Shown: positions 1 to 9,239, counted from the stretch's first letter. The stretch is 64,000 nucleotides of DNA from Desulfomonile tiedjei DSM 6799 (GCF_000266945.1 NC_018025.1:2604001-2668000); one strand, 5' to 3'. A program made the numbers and translations. Notes: generated from the letters alone by a model not told the origin.

Positions 1-250
1 TTACGAGCATTTTGGGGGGACTCCATCCCCGTCATCTGTATAATTTCTTGTAAAATTTTTTGCTGTGAAAGTCAAGACGCTGCTGTGAGCTGTTTACAGA
101 ATTTCCATGAATCTTCCTCATTATTGTCATCACAGATGCACAAACCGATGGTATGTTGAGCTCTGGGGGAGAAAGGCACTAGGCGGTTGTTTACGCCCTA
201 GATCGGTGAAGAGACAGAGTGTAATCGAACAACGAGCTGGGGACTAAGCC
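1..250. other. Upstream intergenic region
   Basis: No gene is recognisable. The last bases carry a GGGG-rich ribosome-binding stretch about 9 nt before the ATG at 251. The AT-rich stretch near 40-65 may hold the promoter, but no clear -35/-10 pair was found. Confidence 0.4.
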
Positions 251-1519
251 ATGAAGATACATACCCTTGTTCCAGGCATATTTCTTCTTCTCATAATTAC
301 CGGAAACATCCATGCGGCTAGCTTTGACTGTGAGAAAGCAACATCTGAAGCGGAGAAACTTATCTGCGCAGACCAGACACTCTCCAAAAGCGACGAGGAC
401 CTGGCAGCGTTATACGCCGAAACATTGAAACGAGCGGCAGATCCGTTGCTGCTGGAGAGGCAACAGCGAGCGTGGCTTAGCAACGTCCGTGACCAATGCA
501 TTGATCCGTCGATCCTTAAGGATGCATACGTGACACGGATAAAGCAGCTTTCATCGGTGCTCAGAACAATGTCACGTGGAACAGCCAAGACGATAAAGTC
601 CGACGCCGAAGCTTGTCAAGTTGTGGTAGATTTCGTTCTCGACAACCTTTCAGTGCCGCCTGAGGACTCTCAGCCAACGATGGAGGAGCTCGAACGTATC
701 TTCGGCAAAGATACACTGGGTACACTCTACGGTTGTAGCCCATCGTATTGGCGTCACGACTTCAACAACGACGGTACCCCCGACCATCTGATCATCTCGG
801 TTCAGGGAACCGCTCACGTGAGCGTTGGCTACGTGCTTTCAGGCAAGAAAGGGTCCGCCGTGCAAGAGGTTGGCGACTATGAATGTTACGACCTCTCGGT
901 TCTCAATGTGGGTACACGATATTATGTCCTCTCTCATCACGGCGGCCGGCTGGGCAAGCTTTGGCGACTCTCCAGAAGCGGGGAATTCATGCCAGTGTGC
1001 AAGTTTAGCCCACGAAAAGAGCCGATGGTCGAACTCGTTGCGGGAAAGGAAAACGGAGTTTGTTTGGAAGCCCGTCTGGGCCGTGTTCATCATGCCAGAT
1101 ATGGCCTGACGCACGGGCTTGGGCCTTTGCCCCTGGGAGCCCCAAACTTGTCAAAAGACCCGATAGAAGGGCTGGCTCTTGTGGATATCAATAACGACGG
1201 GACACCAGACAACGTGGTCCGTATTGACTTCTCACGTGTTGGAGGACGCGGTTGCAAAGGGAGAGACCTAGCGGTTACGGACGCAACCCGCACCAAGATC
1301 CCCGACACGAAACTGAATGAGATTCTGATTGATAGAGCTGAATGTGACTCAAATATGGATGTCTTCGTGTATGAGGGAATTGCATACGTGGATTTGCAGG
1401 ACGACTCCGGCAACCGTCAGATCTATCGAATTAGAGGCGAAAAGATCGAAACGATCTGCGAATTTAGTGGCCACCTCCTCTATGATGTGGTTGACGTTGT
1501 CGAGAAATCAGAGGAATGA
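251..1519 (+). CDS. Secreted LprI-N-domain protein with two DxNxDG loops
   Basis: A 422-residue protein with a clear Sec signal peptide (residues 1-22, ending in HA before ASF). Residues 23-105 match the lysozyme-inhibitor LprI N-terminal domain (DUF1311): a Cys near the start, a paired Cys in LICA, the LSKSDEDLAALYAE stretch and a late Cys in RDQC. The rest has two calcium-loop-like motifs, DFNNDGTPD at 170-178 and DINNDGTPD at 312-320, as in FG-GAP/VCBS-like repeats. It is probably periplasmic or surface located. Lysozyme inhibition is known for the domain family but not shown for this protein. It stands alone, followed by a 400-base region without an intact gene. Confidence 0.8.
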   Translation: MKIHTLVPGIFLLLIITGNIHAASFDCEKATSEAEKLICADQTLSKSDEDLAALYAETLKRAADPLLLERQQRAWLSNVRDQCIDPSILKDAYVTRIKQLSSVLRTMSRGTAKTIKSDAEACQVVVDFVLDNLSVPPEDSQPTMEELERIFGKDTLGTLYGCSPSYWRHDFNNDGTPDHLIISVQGTAHVSVGYVLSGKKGSAVQEVGDYECYDLSVLNVGTRYYVLSHHGGRLGKLWRLSRSGEFMPVCKFSPRKEPMVELVAGKENGVCLEARLGRVHHARYGLTHGLGPLPLGAPNLSKDPIEGLALVDINNDGTPDNVVRIDFSRVGGRGCKGRDLAVTDATRTKIPDTKLNEILIDRAECDSNMDVFVYEGIAYVDLQDDSGNRQIYRIRGEKIETICEFSGHLLYDVVDVVEKSEE

Positions 1520-1668
1520 AGGCGCTTCTTCTACTCATCGGGAACCTTATGCTATGGATCGGTATTTCTTCGTGTGTGAATCGAGAAATGGATAACTCGG
1601 ATAGGTAAATGCGGCACTAATCCTTTACATACTGGTTATGAGACTTCTGGAGCGGAATCCCATCCGAG

Positions 1669-1860
1669 TTATGTGCCTCTTGAAACTTCCGAAACTGGTT
1701 TCGGAAGTTTATCGTTCTTCAAGTCAGTCCTTTGTCCTTGCCGATTTCCCATCTCCCGTTCCAATGCTGCCGCTATTGCGACCCTCTCACTTTTAGTAAA
1801 ATCTTTCCGCATCTCGTTTTCGGCGTATTCACCCTCAAGGATGCTGAGGACAGGGGCCAT
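1669..1860 (-). pseudogene. Relic of a ParB-like partition protein
   Basis: The minus frame reads ILEGEYAENEMRKDFTKSE, then RVAIAAALEREMGNRQGQ and RTDL. This is the signature of plasmid/ICE ParB-type proteins (a gEyAEN-xRKDFT-SErvAIa...E-GNR-GqRTD motif). Only about 55 residues match. The upstream nuclease-like part and the downstream helix-turn-helix are both absent, and the reading frame ends at 1669. I read it as a truncated fragment left by deletion, a sign that plasmid-like DNA once lay here. No start codon with a ribosome-binding site fits. Confidence 0.6.
1683..1710. repeat. 13-bp perfect inverted repeat, 2-nt centre
   Basis: AAACTTCCGAAAC, then TG, then its exact reverse complement. 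It could form a 12-bp stem with a CTGG loop or act as a dimer operator. It lies at the end of the ParB relic and about 240 bp before the higB-like gene. No U-tract follows on either strand, so a terminator is not favoured. Confidence 0.7.
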
Positions 1861-1945
1861 ACTTGAAAGAGATTCTTTTAATAGGCAGAGTCCTCTTGAT
1901 TTTTCATTACCTATGACGTAAAGTGTTTTCAGGTATGGATAGGAA

Positions 1946-2281
1946 ATGGATATAGATTTCAAGTCTAAGAAATTGATGAAGATTTTCAACTCAGAGGAAC
2001 GTCTTCGCAAAGAATACGGTCCCGAGCAAGCGCGACTCATCCAAAGGCGGATGTGGATACTTCGCGCCGCACCAACGCTTGCAGATGTACCGACCGATAA
2101 GCCAGAGCGAAGACACCAACTGAAAGGGGACAGGAAAAATCAATTTGCCGTGGATTTGAAACAACCGTTTCGGCTTATTTTTGAGCCAAACCATAATCCT
2201 ATTCCGAGGTCAGAAGACGGTAATATCATCACCAGTAACGTCACTGCGATTACGATACTGGAAGTAAAGGACTATCACTGA
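1946..2281 (+). CDS. higB: HigB/RelE-type toxin
   Basis: A 111-residue protein of the HigB (RelE/ParE superfamily) host-killer family. The conserved parts visible are the N-terminal FNSEERLRKEYG, the QARLIQRRMWILRAAPTLAD helix pair, and the strands with KGDRKNQFAVDL, PFRLIFEP and the C-terminal ITILEVKDYH. Family members are ribosome-dependent mRNA interferases. The stop codon overlaps the ATG of the next gene by one base, so toxin and antitoxin are translationally coupled in toxin-first order, typical of hig loci. Part of the accessory left region. Confidence 0.88.
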   Translation: MDIDFKSKKLMKIFNSEERLRKEYGPEQARLIQRRMWILRAAPTLADVPTDKPERRHQLKGDRKNQFAVDLKQPFRLIFEPNHNPIPRSEDGNIITSNVTAITILEVKDYH

Positions 2282-3372
2282 TGATCACACAAACAGCCAA
2301 TAAATTTACTCCGGATTATGTCATATCACCTGGAGAAATTCTTGAGGAAACCCTCGAGGCGCGGGGGATCAAAAAGAAAGAATTCGCCGAACGATGCGGC
2401 CTCTCGGATAAGACTGTAAGTCTCATAATTCACGGGAAAGCTCCAGTTCTACCAGAAACAGCTATCCAGTTTGAGCGGGTGCTGGGGGTCTCCGCGGCAA
2501 TATGGAACAACCTTGAAGCCGCGTATCGTTTACACCATGCCAACAAAGCCGAACAAGATAAACTCAATACTCAGCGGCAATGGGCGAAACGTTTCCCTGT
2601 CAATGAGCTCGCCAAAAGAGGGTTTATAGAAAAGCCGGACGATGCAATTGATGCCGTCAGGAAGCTCTTGAATTTCTTCGCTGTCGCGTCAATAGAAATT
2701 TGGGAGAAGCGCTATGCTTCCATGCTTGTGGCATATAGGCATTCTCCGTCCTTCAAGAGCGCACCCGAAGCTGTAGCTACCTGGTTGAGAATAGGGGAAC
2801 TGGTGGCAGAAAGAATAGAAACTGCACCATATTCCAGAGATACCTTTCTTGCTGCCTTGAATCAGATAAGAAGTTTAACAAGCTCATCCGATTTTGAACA
2901 TAAAATGAAGACACTTTGCCAAGAAGCCGGCATAGCATTAGTTTTTGTGCCAGAATTTAAGAATACGCGTCTCAGTGGCGCAACACGTTGGCTCACAAAG
3001 GACAAAGCGCTGATCATCCTCAGTCTTCGCCACAAAAGAGATGATCATTTGTGGTTCAGTTTCTTTCACGAGTCTGCCCACATTTTGCACCACGGGAAAA
3101 AAGAGACATTTCTGGACGAGAAAGACACACCTGAAAGTGATCAAGAAAAAGAAGCGGATGCTTTTGCAGCGGACTTCTTGATACCTGCCAAGAGTTATCG
3201 TGATTTCATAAAGAATAAAATCTTTTCCGAAAAATCAATCAGGTTATTTGCTGAACAGCAAGGCATAGCACCTGGAATAATCGTTGGGAGACTCCAACGA
3301 GACAAACAGATTACATATGGTAGCCTCAATCATCTAAAAAGAGTCTTTGAATTCAAGACAGAAATTTCATAA
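2281..3372 (+). CDS. higA: HigA-type antitoxin fused to ImmA/IrrE metallopeptidase domain
   Basis: A 363-residue protein. Residues 16-80 are an XRE helix-turn-helix of HigA type (SPGEILEETLEARGIKKKEF, then a GLSDKTVSLIIHGKAPV recognition region). Residues 210-320 are an ImmA/IrrE zinc-peptidase domain with H263-E264-S-A-H267 and a downstream glutamate at 291 in EADAFAADFLIP. The long HigA-plus-peptidase form is known beside HigB toxins. It should repress its own promoter and neutralise HigB. The peptidase part may act on regulators, which is inferred from the family. Overlaps higB by one base. Confidence 0.88.
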   Translation: MITQTANKFTPDYVISPGEILEETLEARGIKKKEFAERCGLSDKTVSLIIHGKAPVLPETAIQFERVLGVSAAIWNNLEAAYRLHHANKAEQDKLNTQRQWAKRFPVNELAKRGFIEKPDDAIDAVRKLLNFFAVASIEIWEKRYASMLVAYRHSPSFKSAPEAVATWLRIGELVAERIETAPYSRDTFLAALNQIRSLTSSSDFEHKMKTLCQEAGIALVFVPEFKNTRLSGATRWLTKDKALIILSLRHKRDDHLWFSFFHESAHILHHGKKETFLDEKDTPESDQEKEADAFAADFLIPAKSYRDFIKNKIFSEKSIRLFAEQQGIAPGIIVGRLQRDKQITYGSLNHLKRVFEFKTEIS

Positions 3373-3394
3373 GAAAACTGAAAGGACCCTTCCC

Positions 3395-3586
3395 ATGAAC
3401 TTCGGCGGCCTCTCATGGAAACGCCTCTCCGGTTACTCTGCGGCCAAATCGCGACTATCCAGACAGATCGGTATCCCGTTCACCAGGTCTGGACGTCAAA
3501 GGAAATTCGGTGCCAAAATGGGCTGTATGACTTTGGCCATCCCTCTGACCGCTTTAGTGATATTAGCACTATGGTGGTCGTTCTGA
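3395..3586 (+). CDS. Small basic protein with C-terminal membrane segment
   Basis: A 63-residue protein whose start is supported by an AAAGGA site 8 nt upstream. The first 40 residues are strongly basic (GLSWKRLSGYSAAKSRLSRQ followed by IGIPFTRSGRQRKFG). The last 20 form one hydrophobic segment ending LALWWSF. I recall small conserved hypothetical proteins with a similar GxSWKR...SxxSRxIGIPxTxSGRQRK pattern, but cannot name a family. It lies 22 bp after the higA-like gene and may be co-transcribed. Function unknown. Confidence 0.6.
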   Translation: MNFGGLSWKRLSGYSAAKSRLSRQIGIPFTRSGRQRKFGAKMGCMTLAIPLTALVILALWWSF

Positions 3587-3604
3587 ATTACTGCATATCT
3601 TGAG

Positions 3605-4468
3605 ATGCGAAAAGTGACCGTAATAAAACAAATTACTCGAAAGCAGCATTATGTTCCAAGATTTTATTTGAAATCTTGGCTTATTCCAGGGTTGGATAAG
3701 GTGTGGACGTACGATCTCTACCACAATAAGATCAAAAATCTTAGTCCGTCATCCATTGTTTTTGAAAATTACTATTATGAGCACGATAGAGATTTTCCAG
3801 ACAACTCAATAGAAGACGTTTTGAAAAAAATGGAGGACAAGACCGCCCCAATTTTACAGGAAATGAATAGCATCGTTCAGCAGCACCCGAATTTTTCACA
3901 AGAAAAACAACTCACAAGAGCCTTACAGGATTTTCTTGTTGAAGAAAAACGGAAACAAATCAAAGAATTCGCTGCGTACCAATATCTGCGAATCCCAGGA
4001 GCAATGGAACGAAAGGCTTACGAGCTTATACCCGCAAAGATTCCAGATGAAGAGCTCAGAGAACAACTCAAACCCGCCAACTTCGTCACCACAGGATTTG
4101 ACTACGTTAGAAACAAGTTTTTTCAAAAATTGAGAATGCTGCTTTCCTGTTCATTCGATTATGAATTCTTAACATCTGACTGGCCCTGTTTTGATTTTAT
4201 GCATTCGCCTTATGCACCAGCACTAGGCGTTGATATAGGCAATTCACGAGGCGTTTTTCTCATATTTCCGCTTCTTCCAAGAGTTCTACTGACTCTCTTT
4301 TCACGTTCAATTTCCCCAGGTGTGTTGAGCCCACCTGAACCCATAGTAAGACCGATCTCAGCAGGAGAAGTCAGAAATACCAATACCCTGACAATTCAAC
4401 AAGCAAGACGATGGGTCATATACAACAAGAATGTAGATTTCGTTCTCAAGGTAGCAAGAAACAGCTGA
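3605..4468 (+). CDS. DUF4238 family protein
   Basis: A 287-residue protein that opens with the DUF4238 hallmark KQHYVPRFYLKSW. It then has an SPSSIVFENYYYEHD stretch, a long charged helical middle (residues 75-170), and FLTSDWPCFDF around residue 190, which corresponds to the FltSDnP motif of the family. The family is common in accessory DNA and its function is unknown; a role in defence is sometimes suspected but nothing here shows it. It follows the toxin-antitoxin genes in the same direction. Confidence 0.82.
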   Translation: MRKVTVIKQITRKQHYVPRFYLKSWLIPGLDKVWTYDLYHNKIKNLSPSSIVFENYYYEHDRDFPDNSIEDVLKKMEDKTAPILQEMNSIVQQHPNFSQEKQLTRALQDFLVEEKRKQIKEFAAYQYLRIPGAMERKAYELIPAKIPDEELREQLKPANFVTTGFDYVRNKFFQKLRMLLSCSFDYEFLTSDWPCFDFMHSPYAPALGVDIGNSRGVFLIFPLLPRVLLTLFSRSISPGVLSPPEPIVRPISAGEVRNTNTLTIQQARRWVIYNKNVDFVLKVARNS

Positions 4469-4541
4469 ACCAATATAATCACGTAAATCTGATAAACGAA
4501 AGCTGAACTCAGTCGAAAAGGATTACGGTTCCGTCAGAAAT

Positions 4542-4985
4542 TCACCGCTTCCACCCTCTAAACAACCGTCCCCCGCTTCGCTCAATCCACCAAATCACCT
4601 GCAGATTGATCGGAATACCGCCAAAATCACCGCAGTTTCGGAAATCCGTTCGTAACCCGTAACATTTCTTCTCGATTCCAGCGGCAAAGCCAATCTCACT
4701 AGTAACACCGGAATCGACTTCAAGACCGTCCAGGACGCAACGGATAATGTGGCATTCGCGGATCATATCTTCGTTTGCTCGGCCAATCCGCGCCGCTATA
4801 TCCCAGAACAGTTTCATGCGTGCCGGCCAATCATTAATCAGCTTTGCCTGCTCAATCTCATGATGAAAGACTTGCTCCCAGGGATCCAAAACGGAATGGC
4901 CGAGCTTGACCAGTCTTGTCTTGATTTTGTCTCGATAGCCGCGCCACTCAGGAGAAAAACCGAGAGGGGAGGCGAGATAAACTAT
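4542..4985 (-). CDS. Nucleoside 2-deoxyribosyltransferase-like protein, abnormal start codon
   Basis: The frame encodes the motifs of the nucleoside 2-deoxyribosyltransferase family: an N-terminal VYLASPLGFSPEWRGYRDKI, then CVLDGLEVDSGVTSEIGFAA and YGLRTDFRNCG near the end. The substrate-binding pocket and the LDG-xxVDSG motif are present. The conserved N-terminus is in frame up to 4985 but has no ATG, GTG or TTG. The codon at the expected start is ATA (4985-4983), with GGAG about 12 nt before it and an in-frame stop at 5012-5010. The first orthodox start is a TTG at 4889, which would remove about 30 conserved residues. Full frame is about 147 residues, the normal family size. Either an ATA start is used or the start codon has mutated. 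Confidence 0.7.
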   Translation of the reverse strand: MVYLASPLGFSPEWRGYRDKIKTRLVKLGHSVLDPWEQVFHHEIEQAKLINDWPARMKLFWDIAARIGRANEDMIRECHIIRCVLDGLEVDSGVTSEIGFAAGIEKKCYGLRTDFRNCGDFGGIPINLQVIWWIERSGGRLFRGWKR

Positions 4986-5065
4986 GGATACTGGTAACTC
5001 CGTCGCAGATTATGAAACCAACAAGACTCCTACCCCGGACGAGATCAAAATTCTCCTCGGTTTCT

Positions 5066-5641
5066 TCACTTTTGATCAATGCGGAATGCTTCAAACGTTA
5101 TGAGATAAAAGATATCGTCAACTTCGTCTGTTTCCTGTCTCCGGACTAAGCCTTGTTCTTCAAGCATACACAACAAAATATTGTTAAGCTGATCATCTAG
5201 GCCAGTAGCACCAGCAATTTGAGAGGACTTCAATGGCCCGCTGTTTAATGCGTCAAGAGCTTTGTTTGAAGCTGCCACAAATTCATCTACTGAATTATTG
5301 ATGTGATAAAGATTGATAGTGACTGGGTTGGGAACTTCTGTCTTAATTTCATTATGATCTAAAAAAGAGATGATACCTTTTGTAAGGTCGGATTTCAGAA
5401 ACTCGAATTGCTCAGTTTTTGCTCTTCGCACGGCCATCCCTGAGAAGAGCGTTCGTCGATCAATCTTGCTGATTCCCACGCACTTGGGAAGGATTGGCAC
5501 CGCTTTTATTACAAAATCATCTGCTTGTTTATCCATTGTCTGGCTTAAAAAGACACGAAAAAGCTCTTTGTTTTTTTCAATATCGGCAGGAGAAACTTCC
5601 TTCACTCGGACAGTCATCGAAATAATGGCAATTTTTTCCAT
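5066..5641 (-). CDS. Hypothetical protein, possible C-terminal winged helix
   Basis: A 191-residue protein. An AAAGGAG site lies 6-7 nt before the ATG, a strong start. It has no signal peptide or membrane segment. The N-terminal two thirds look like mixed alpha/beta. Residues 130-185 (ALNSGPLKSSQIAGATGLDD, then a QLNNILLCMLEEQGLVRRQ helix and a final strand) resemble a winged helix-turn-helix. Residues CVGISKIDRRTLFSGMAVRR are notable but unidentified. I do not recognise the family. The gene is monocistronic as far as can be seen. Confidence 0.65.
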   Translation of the reverse strand: MEKIAIISMTVRVKEVSPADIEKNKELFRVFLSQTMDKQADDFVIKAVPILPKCVGISKIDRRTLFSGMAVRRAKTEQFEFLKSDLTKGIISFLDHNEIKTEVPNPVTINLYHINNSVDEFVAASNKALDALNSGPLKSSQIAGATGLDDQLNNILLCMLEEQGLVRRQETDEVDDIFYLITFEAFRIDQK

Positions 5642-5800
5642 AGACGCTCCTTTCAGATAGTTCCAAATTGTTTTTTCAAAACCTAATCGCTTTTGACCTG
5701 GCCTGCGATAGCGAGACTTTCGACCTGACCAGGAGCGCAGGGCTAATGGTTAGAAGATCCCCAGGGCTAGGTTTCTTGCCTCTCCATTAGGGGGTTGCTG

Positions 5801-6868
5801 TTACCACTTTTGTTTGTCACCAATAGGATTGTAACCTCTAATGGCGTTTAGCTCCTTGATCGCCCCTTCCCATCGATTGCCTAATGTGAGGACATCTGAC
5901 TTCTCAGAAGGAGAAGCCTCAACAAGTGCCTCCAGATTGTACGATGGCAGTTTCTTGGCTTTAGAGAGGGCGATTGCAGCGGAGGCTTCAGTATCGATTC
6001 GCTTTACCGTCTCATGCATCGCTAGAGCAGCTAGCCACGGATCTGTGCTCGCTATAATCCGCACGATCATATGGTTATTTTTGAGTCGGCTGCCCTGGTA
6101 CTTAAGCCCTTCCACAGCGTCATACGAAAGATTTTTGCCAACGAGATTCTCTAAAGGAAGTGCCCCCGAATCTCTTTGACTAGGTCCAATCACTATCGCA
6201 TGGACGCCCGGCTTCTCAGTATAATATGCAGCTTTTTCCCCTTGTAAGAAGCGTACACCGAAACTCGCAAACGGAACAGTGTCAGCTCCCTCCTTAATCG
6301 CATTATCTATAACCTCGCTCCAGGAGTCTCCAAATACGGATGCAAATTCAACGTAGGGGTTCCCTGGCACAGGAATCTTTTTGCTGACAGCAATGATCGT
6401 CTGCAGGGTTTTTGAGAAGTCTGTTTTATCTCTCTTCTTGCTCAGCGAGAGGTCCACAATGATGCTGGTAACGAAATACTCGCTTCCACTTAATCGAAAC
6501 GTGTCTAGCAATGGAAGACTTTTGAGAGGAATCTCAATTTTTCCGTCATCGTATATGGAAACATCAAATTTATAAACGCGACTGATAGTTAATGATCCCG
6601 AAGTACGATCTTTCTTTTGAGAATTAATTGTCATGCGGGCAGTTACCGCTATTTCTTTGTCTCTTGTGATCCATCCATTCTCTTTGAACAAAACGGCTTT
6701 TTCAAGATAAATTGAGGCCGTATCGGTCTTGAGATTGAATGCCGACTGAGGTAGACCTTCATCGATTGGAAGAATAGTTGCTCCTCCCGAAAACTCTTCT
6801 GCATTAGCAAATGCGAAGACAAATGCTACAAGTGCTAAACAAATAAACCCGCCAAGCATGAGTCTCAT
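5801..6868 (-). CDS. Hypothetical secreted protein
   Basis: A 355-residue protein with a good signal peptide (MRLMLGGFICLALVAFVFAF then ANAEE) and an AGGGGG ribosome-binding site 6-7 nt before the ATG. The mature part is mostly beta-rich in the first half, with alternating hydrophobic strands such as GKIEIPLKSLPLLDTFRLSG. A helical second half contains PWLAALAMHETVKRIDTEAS. No catalytic motif or known domain is recognised. It stands alone, with about 450 bp of apparently non-coding DNA upstream. Confidence 0.65.
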   Translation of the reverse strand: MRLMLGGFICLALVAFVFAFANAEEFSGGATILPIDEGLPQSAFNLKTDTASIYLEKAVLFKENGWITRDKEIAVTARMTINSQKKDRTSGSLTISRVYKFDVSIYDDGKIEIPLKSLPLLDTFRLSGSEYFVTSIIVDLSLSKKRDKTDFSKTLQTIIAVSKKIPVPGNPYVEFASVFGDSWSEVIDNAIKEGADTVPFASFGVRFLQGEKAAYYTEKPGVHAIVIGPSQRDSGALPLENLVGKNLSYDAVEGLKYQGSRLKNNHMIVRIIASTDPWLAALAMHETVKRIDTEASAAIALSKAKKLPSYNLEALVEASPSEKSDVLTLGNRWEGAIKELNAIRGYNPIGDKQKW

Positions 6869-7320
6869 TCTGGTCCCCCTTCAGTATAAACAGTAAAAAG
6901 GAATCACTGTCGTGAATTACTCAAAGAATCAGACAAGCCTCGAAAAGCTCCCAAATACAGATGATGCTCTGCTACACGCAGGCGTACTTAAAGAACGCCG
7001 ACGAGACTCTCCTAACTATAGCATGCCTCTCTTGGCGATCTCACATCTTATAGTAGGTAACGAACCGATATCATGCCTGCTCATAGTGTAAGACGTACCC
7101 AAGATAACCGTCAATTAAATTCTGGTTCCAAAACAAGAAGATGCGAAAAACTGTAAATTGAAGACCATGCCGTCTATGCAATAATTGAGAGTATTTCGAG
7201 TATCGCCACAAAATCGCACCAAAAAATTCTCAGAAATTTGTCACCAATAATTAACCCTCGTATGTGACCGCAATCGGTCGAGAAAATCTGGTTCCAATAC
7301 CGGGGGGTAGGCGCGTCATC
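6869..7320. other. Intergenic, no recognisable gene
   Basis: AT-rich DNA upstream of the secreted-protein gene. It holds only short incoherent frames, and I see no repeat, RNA gene or strong promoter. Confidence 0.4.
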
Positions 7321-7509
7321 TCACACGCGCTCTGCCGTCTCCGAAAATTCCCGCGCCACCTCATACCATTCATCACTCTCGGGCTCGAGTCCCTCGAGTT
7401 TCCGGAAGAGCTCGCAGTTGAGAGAATCAAGCTGGCCTTGGGTGTATCCGTCTGAATTATCAGATCGAAATCCAATCAGGCGCACATAGTAATCATTCAA
7501 GCAGGCCAT
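7321..7509 (-). CDS. Small acidic protein of plasmid/phage type
   Basis: A 62-residue protein; the ATG at 7509 has GGAG 9 nt upstream. It contains YTQGQLDSLNCELFRKLEG followed by LEPESDEWYEVAREFSE. That pattern (YTQxQLDxLNxEL...DEWYExA) I recall from small hypothetical proteins of plasmids and phages. It is acidic and helical, with no known function. It lies between the host-like cargo of the left region and the broken integrase. GTG and ATG starts further upstream would add up to 7 residues. Confidence 0.5.
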   Translation of the reverse strand: MACLNDYYVRLIGFRSDNSDGYTQGQLDSLNCELFRKLEGLEPESDEWYEVAREFSETAERV

Positions 7510-7936
7510 ACGGGACAACTCCATTTCCACATTGGGTAATTCAACTCATTATATCATGAGGAAGCGAGCGTGTTCTCTTCCTAAATCCCACTCTTTTTCT
7601 ATCCTCAAACCCGTAACACTGTCTGTACATGCACCCGCAAAACTGACAATTCTTGTCACCGACTGTCCATTCTGTTTACGTTTGTCTCGCGCTAATTGTG
7701 CAGTATTCGAAACTAGTTGCGGTAAAGTGACAATAAGTGCCAATTCGTGTGCCGATAATTGTCATAAAGACGTACTAAGTGCGTAACACTGGAGAGAAAA
7801 AGCATTGAGTAACACACTAGAATGTGAATTTAACTAAAATAGATACACATATAGTCACAGTAACAACACAATGTCTGCACAATGTCGTGCGTATTGCTAC
7901 TTATTCAGGTAATAAGCGAACACATGAAAATCGAAA

Positions 7937-9024
7937 ATGGGGAGAAGGGAAGATTTGGGCGGAGACGAACTCAAACAAGAGCTCACCTTTCGAGATGCAT
8001 GTAAGATCTTCATAACGGGTCCCGGAATCCATGACAGTCCTGGACGATGGCGCCATGAGCTGTCACTGGCGAACATCGGAGCAAAGATTGGTGTGGACCG
8101 CCCGATAAAATCAATTTGGGTACCGGAGCTCGAGCAGTATCAGCATGATCGATTGACAGACAAAGTGAGTCCGGCAACGGTTAATAGGGAACTTACCACA
8201 CTATCCAAACTCTTTTCGGTTCTGATAAAGCATCGTCTCATTGATGCAAATCCAGTGCGATAACTGGACGGGCTATCAGTTCGTGATGGCGAACGTCAGG
8301 TCTACATCAGCTTTGGGGATGTGAAATTAATCATCAGCAAGACTCCAGAATGGTTTAGACCTTTGGCGCTGACAGCGTATTACACTGGAATGAGGCGCGG
8401 GGAAATCCTTGGACTCACGAGAAAACAAGTGAATCTTTCCAAGCGAATCATAGTGTTATCTCCCGAAACCACAAAAGAGGCTCATTGGAAACGAGTGCCA
8501 ATTCATAAGGAGTTGATTCCCATTTTAGAGGGCAGTCTGGAGAGGGGCACTCAAAAAGTAACAAGCCTTAGTAACAAGGTTTTTTGTTCTATGACAAAAA
8601 AGGATCTCGTCCACTCGAGCTCGAAACGTTCAAAAATGTTTGGCCACGTGCATGTGATGCTTTGGGGCTGAAAGAACCTTGGCCGCGATTCCATGATCTC
8701 AGACACACGTGGCGGACGAACGCACGCCGATCCGGAATGGATTTTCAAATAGCCGAGTCTATTCTTGGACATCAAAGCAAAGCACGATCAGTCAGCGATA
8801 GGTACGGCCGAATCGGTGACGAAGAACTAGTGAATGCCATAGATCAGATGACCTTCAACCATGGCGATACGGAAATTCTCGTTGCGAAAGATGTGGCGGG
8901 ACGTTCGTCAAAAAATAGTAACTCAGTAGTGACTGGAAAGCGGTCCAAAAACAAAAGGCCACATTATCATGTGACCGTGTTTCAACTATTTCAACCGGTT
9001 AGTGGTCGGGACGACTGGATTTGA
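7937..9024 (+). pseudogene. Degenerate tyrosine recombinase (int1) of element E1
   Basis: Three frames together encode a protein closely related to the intact integrase at 30476-31798. The first runs from FRDACKIFITGPG to DANPVR. An in-frame TAA at 8261-8263 stands where the relative has a serine codon. The frame then resumes through GMRRGEILGLTRKQV and KEAHWKRVPIHKEL. It shifts near 8575-8590 in a T-run, then continues with FHDLRHTWRTNARRSG and LGHQSKARSVSDRYG to the end. The N-terminal 100 residues of the relative are missing. All catalytic residues are still readable across the frames, so decay is recent. The final frame reads into the tRNA repeat and stops inside it. Confidence 0.88.
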
Positions 9025-9047
9025 ACCAGCGACCCCTGCATCCCGAA
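9003..9047 (-). repeat. attachment-site repeat 1 (tRNA-Pro 3' part)
   Basis: These 45 bases are identical to the 3' part of the tRNA-Pro gene at 31817-31861, from the CCA end through the anticodon loop. They then diverge. They mark the junction between E1 and E2. Confidence 0.92.
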
Positions 9048-9143
9048 GGCTTACAACCAGCTAATCCCAGAGCCGTCTTGCCGAGATTCCCCTGTAAAAT
9101 CAATAACCATTGAAGGCCATGGACGACCGTCACTGACCACCGA

Positions 9144-9175
9144 GGGGCCAAAAGGGGCCCAAAAAGTGCCAAAGG
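9144..9175. repeat. Probable integrase arm sites, left end of E2
   Basis: Contains GGGGCCAAAA, then GGGCCCAAAA, then GTGCCAAA in tandem, about 97 bp inside the left att repeat. A matching block lies in the end of int2 (20574-20596). Paired direct repeats flanking the core on both sides are typical of arm-type Int binding sites. Confidence 0.6.
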
Positions 9176-9239
9176 AATCTAGGTCCGGCTAGATTTCAAG
9201 TTCCATGCGTTTCAAATACAGATCAAGAAAAGTTGGCTG

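Larger units (their letters stand above)
7937..9047. mobile_element. Element E1, right end only
   Basis: The right end is the int1 pseudogene plus the tRNA-Pro 3'-part repeat at 9003-9047. No further copy of the repeat is visible to the left, so the left boundary is lost or outside the window. The accessory genes at 251-7509 may be E1 cargo, which is inference from position only. Confidence 0.55.

Noticed and set aside
1673-1921. 82-codon plus-strand frame opposite the ParB relic
   Set aside because: The minus strand shows the conserved ParB-like motif; the plus frame has no motif or ribosome-binding site.
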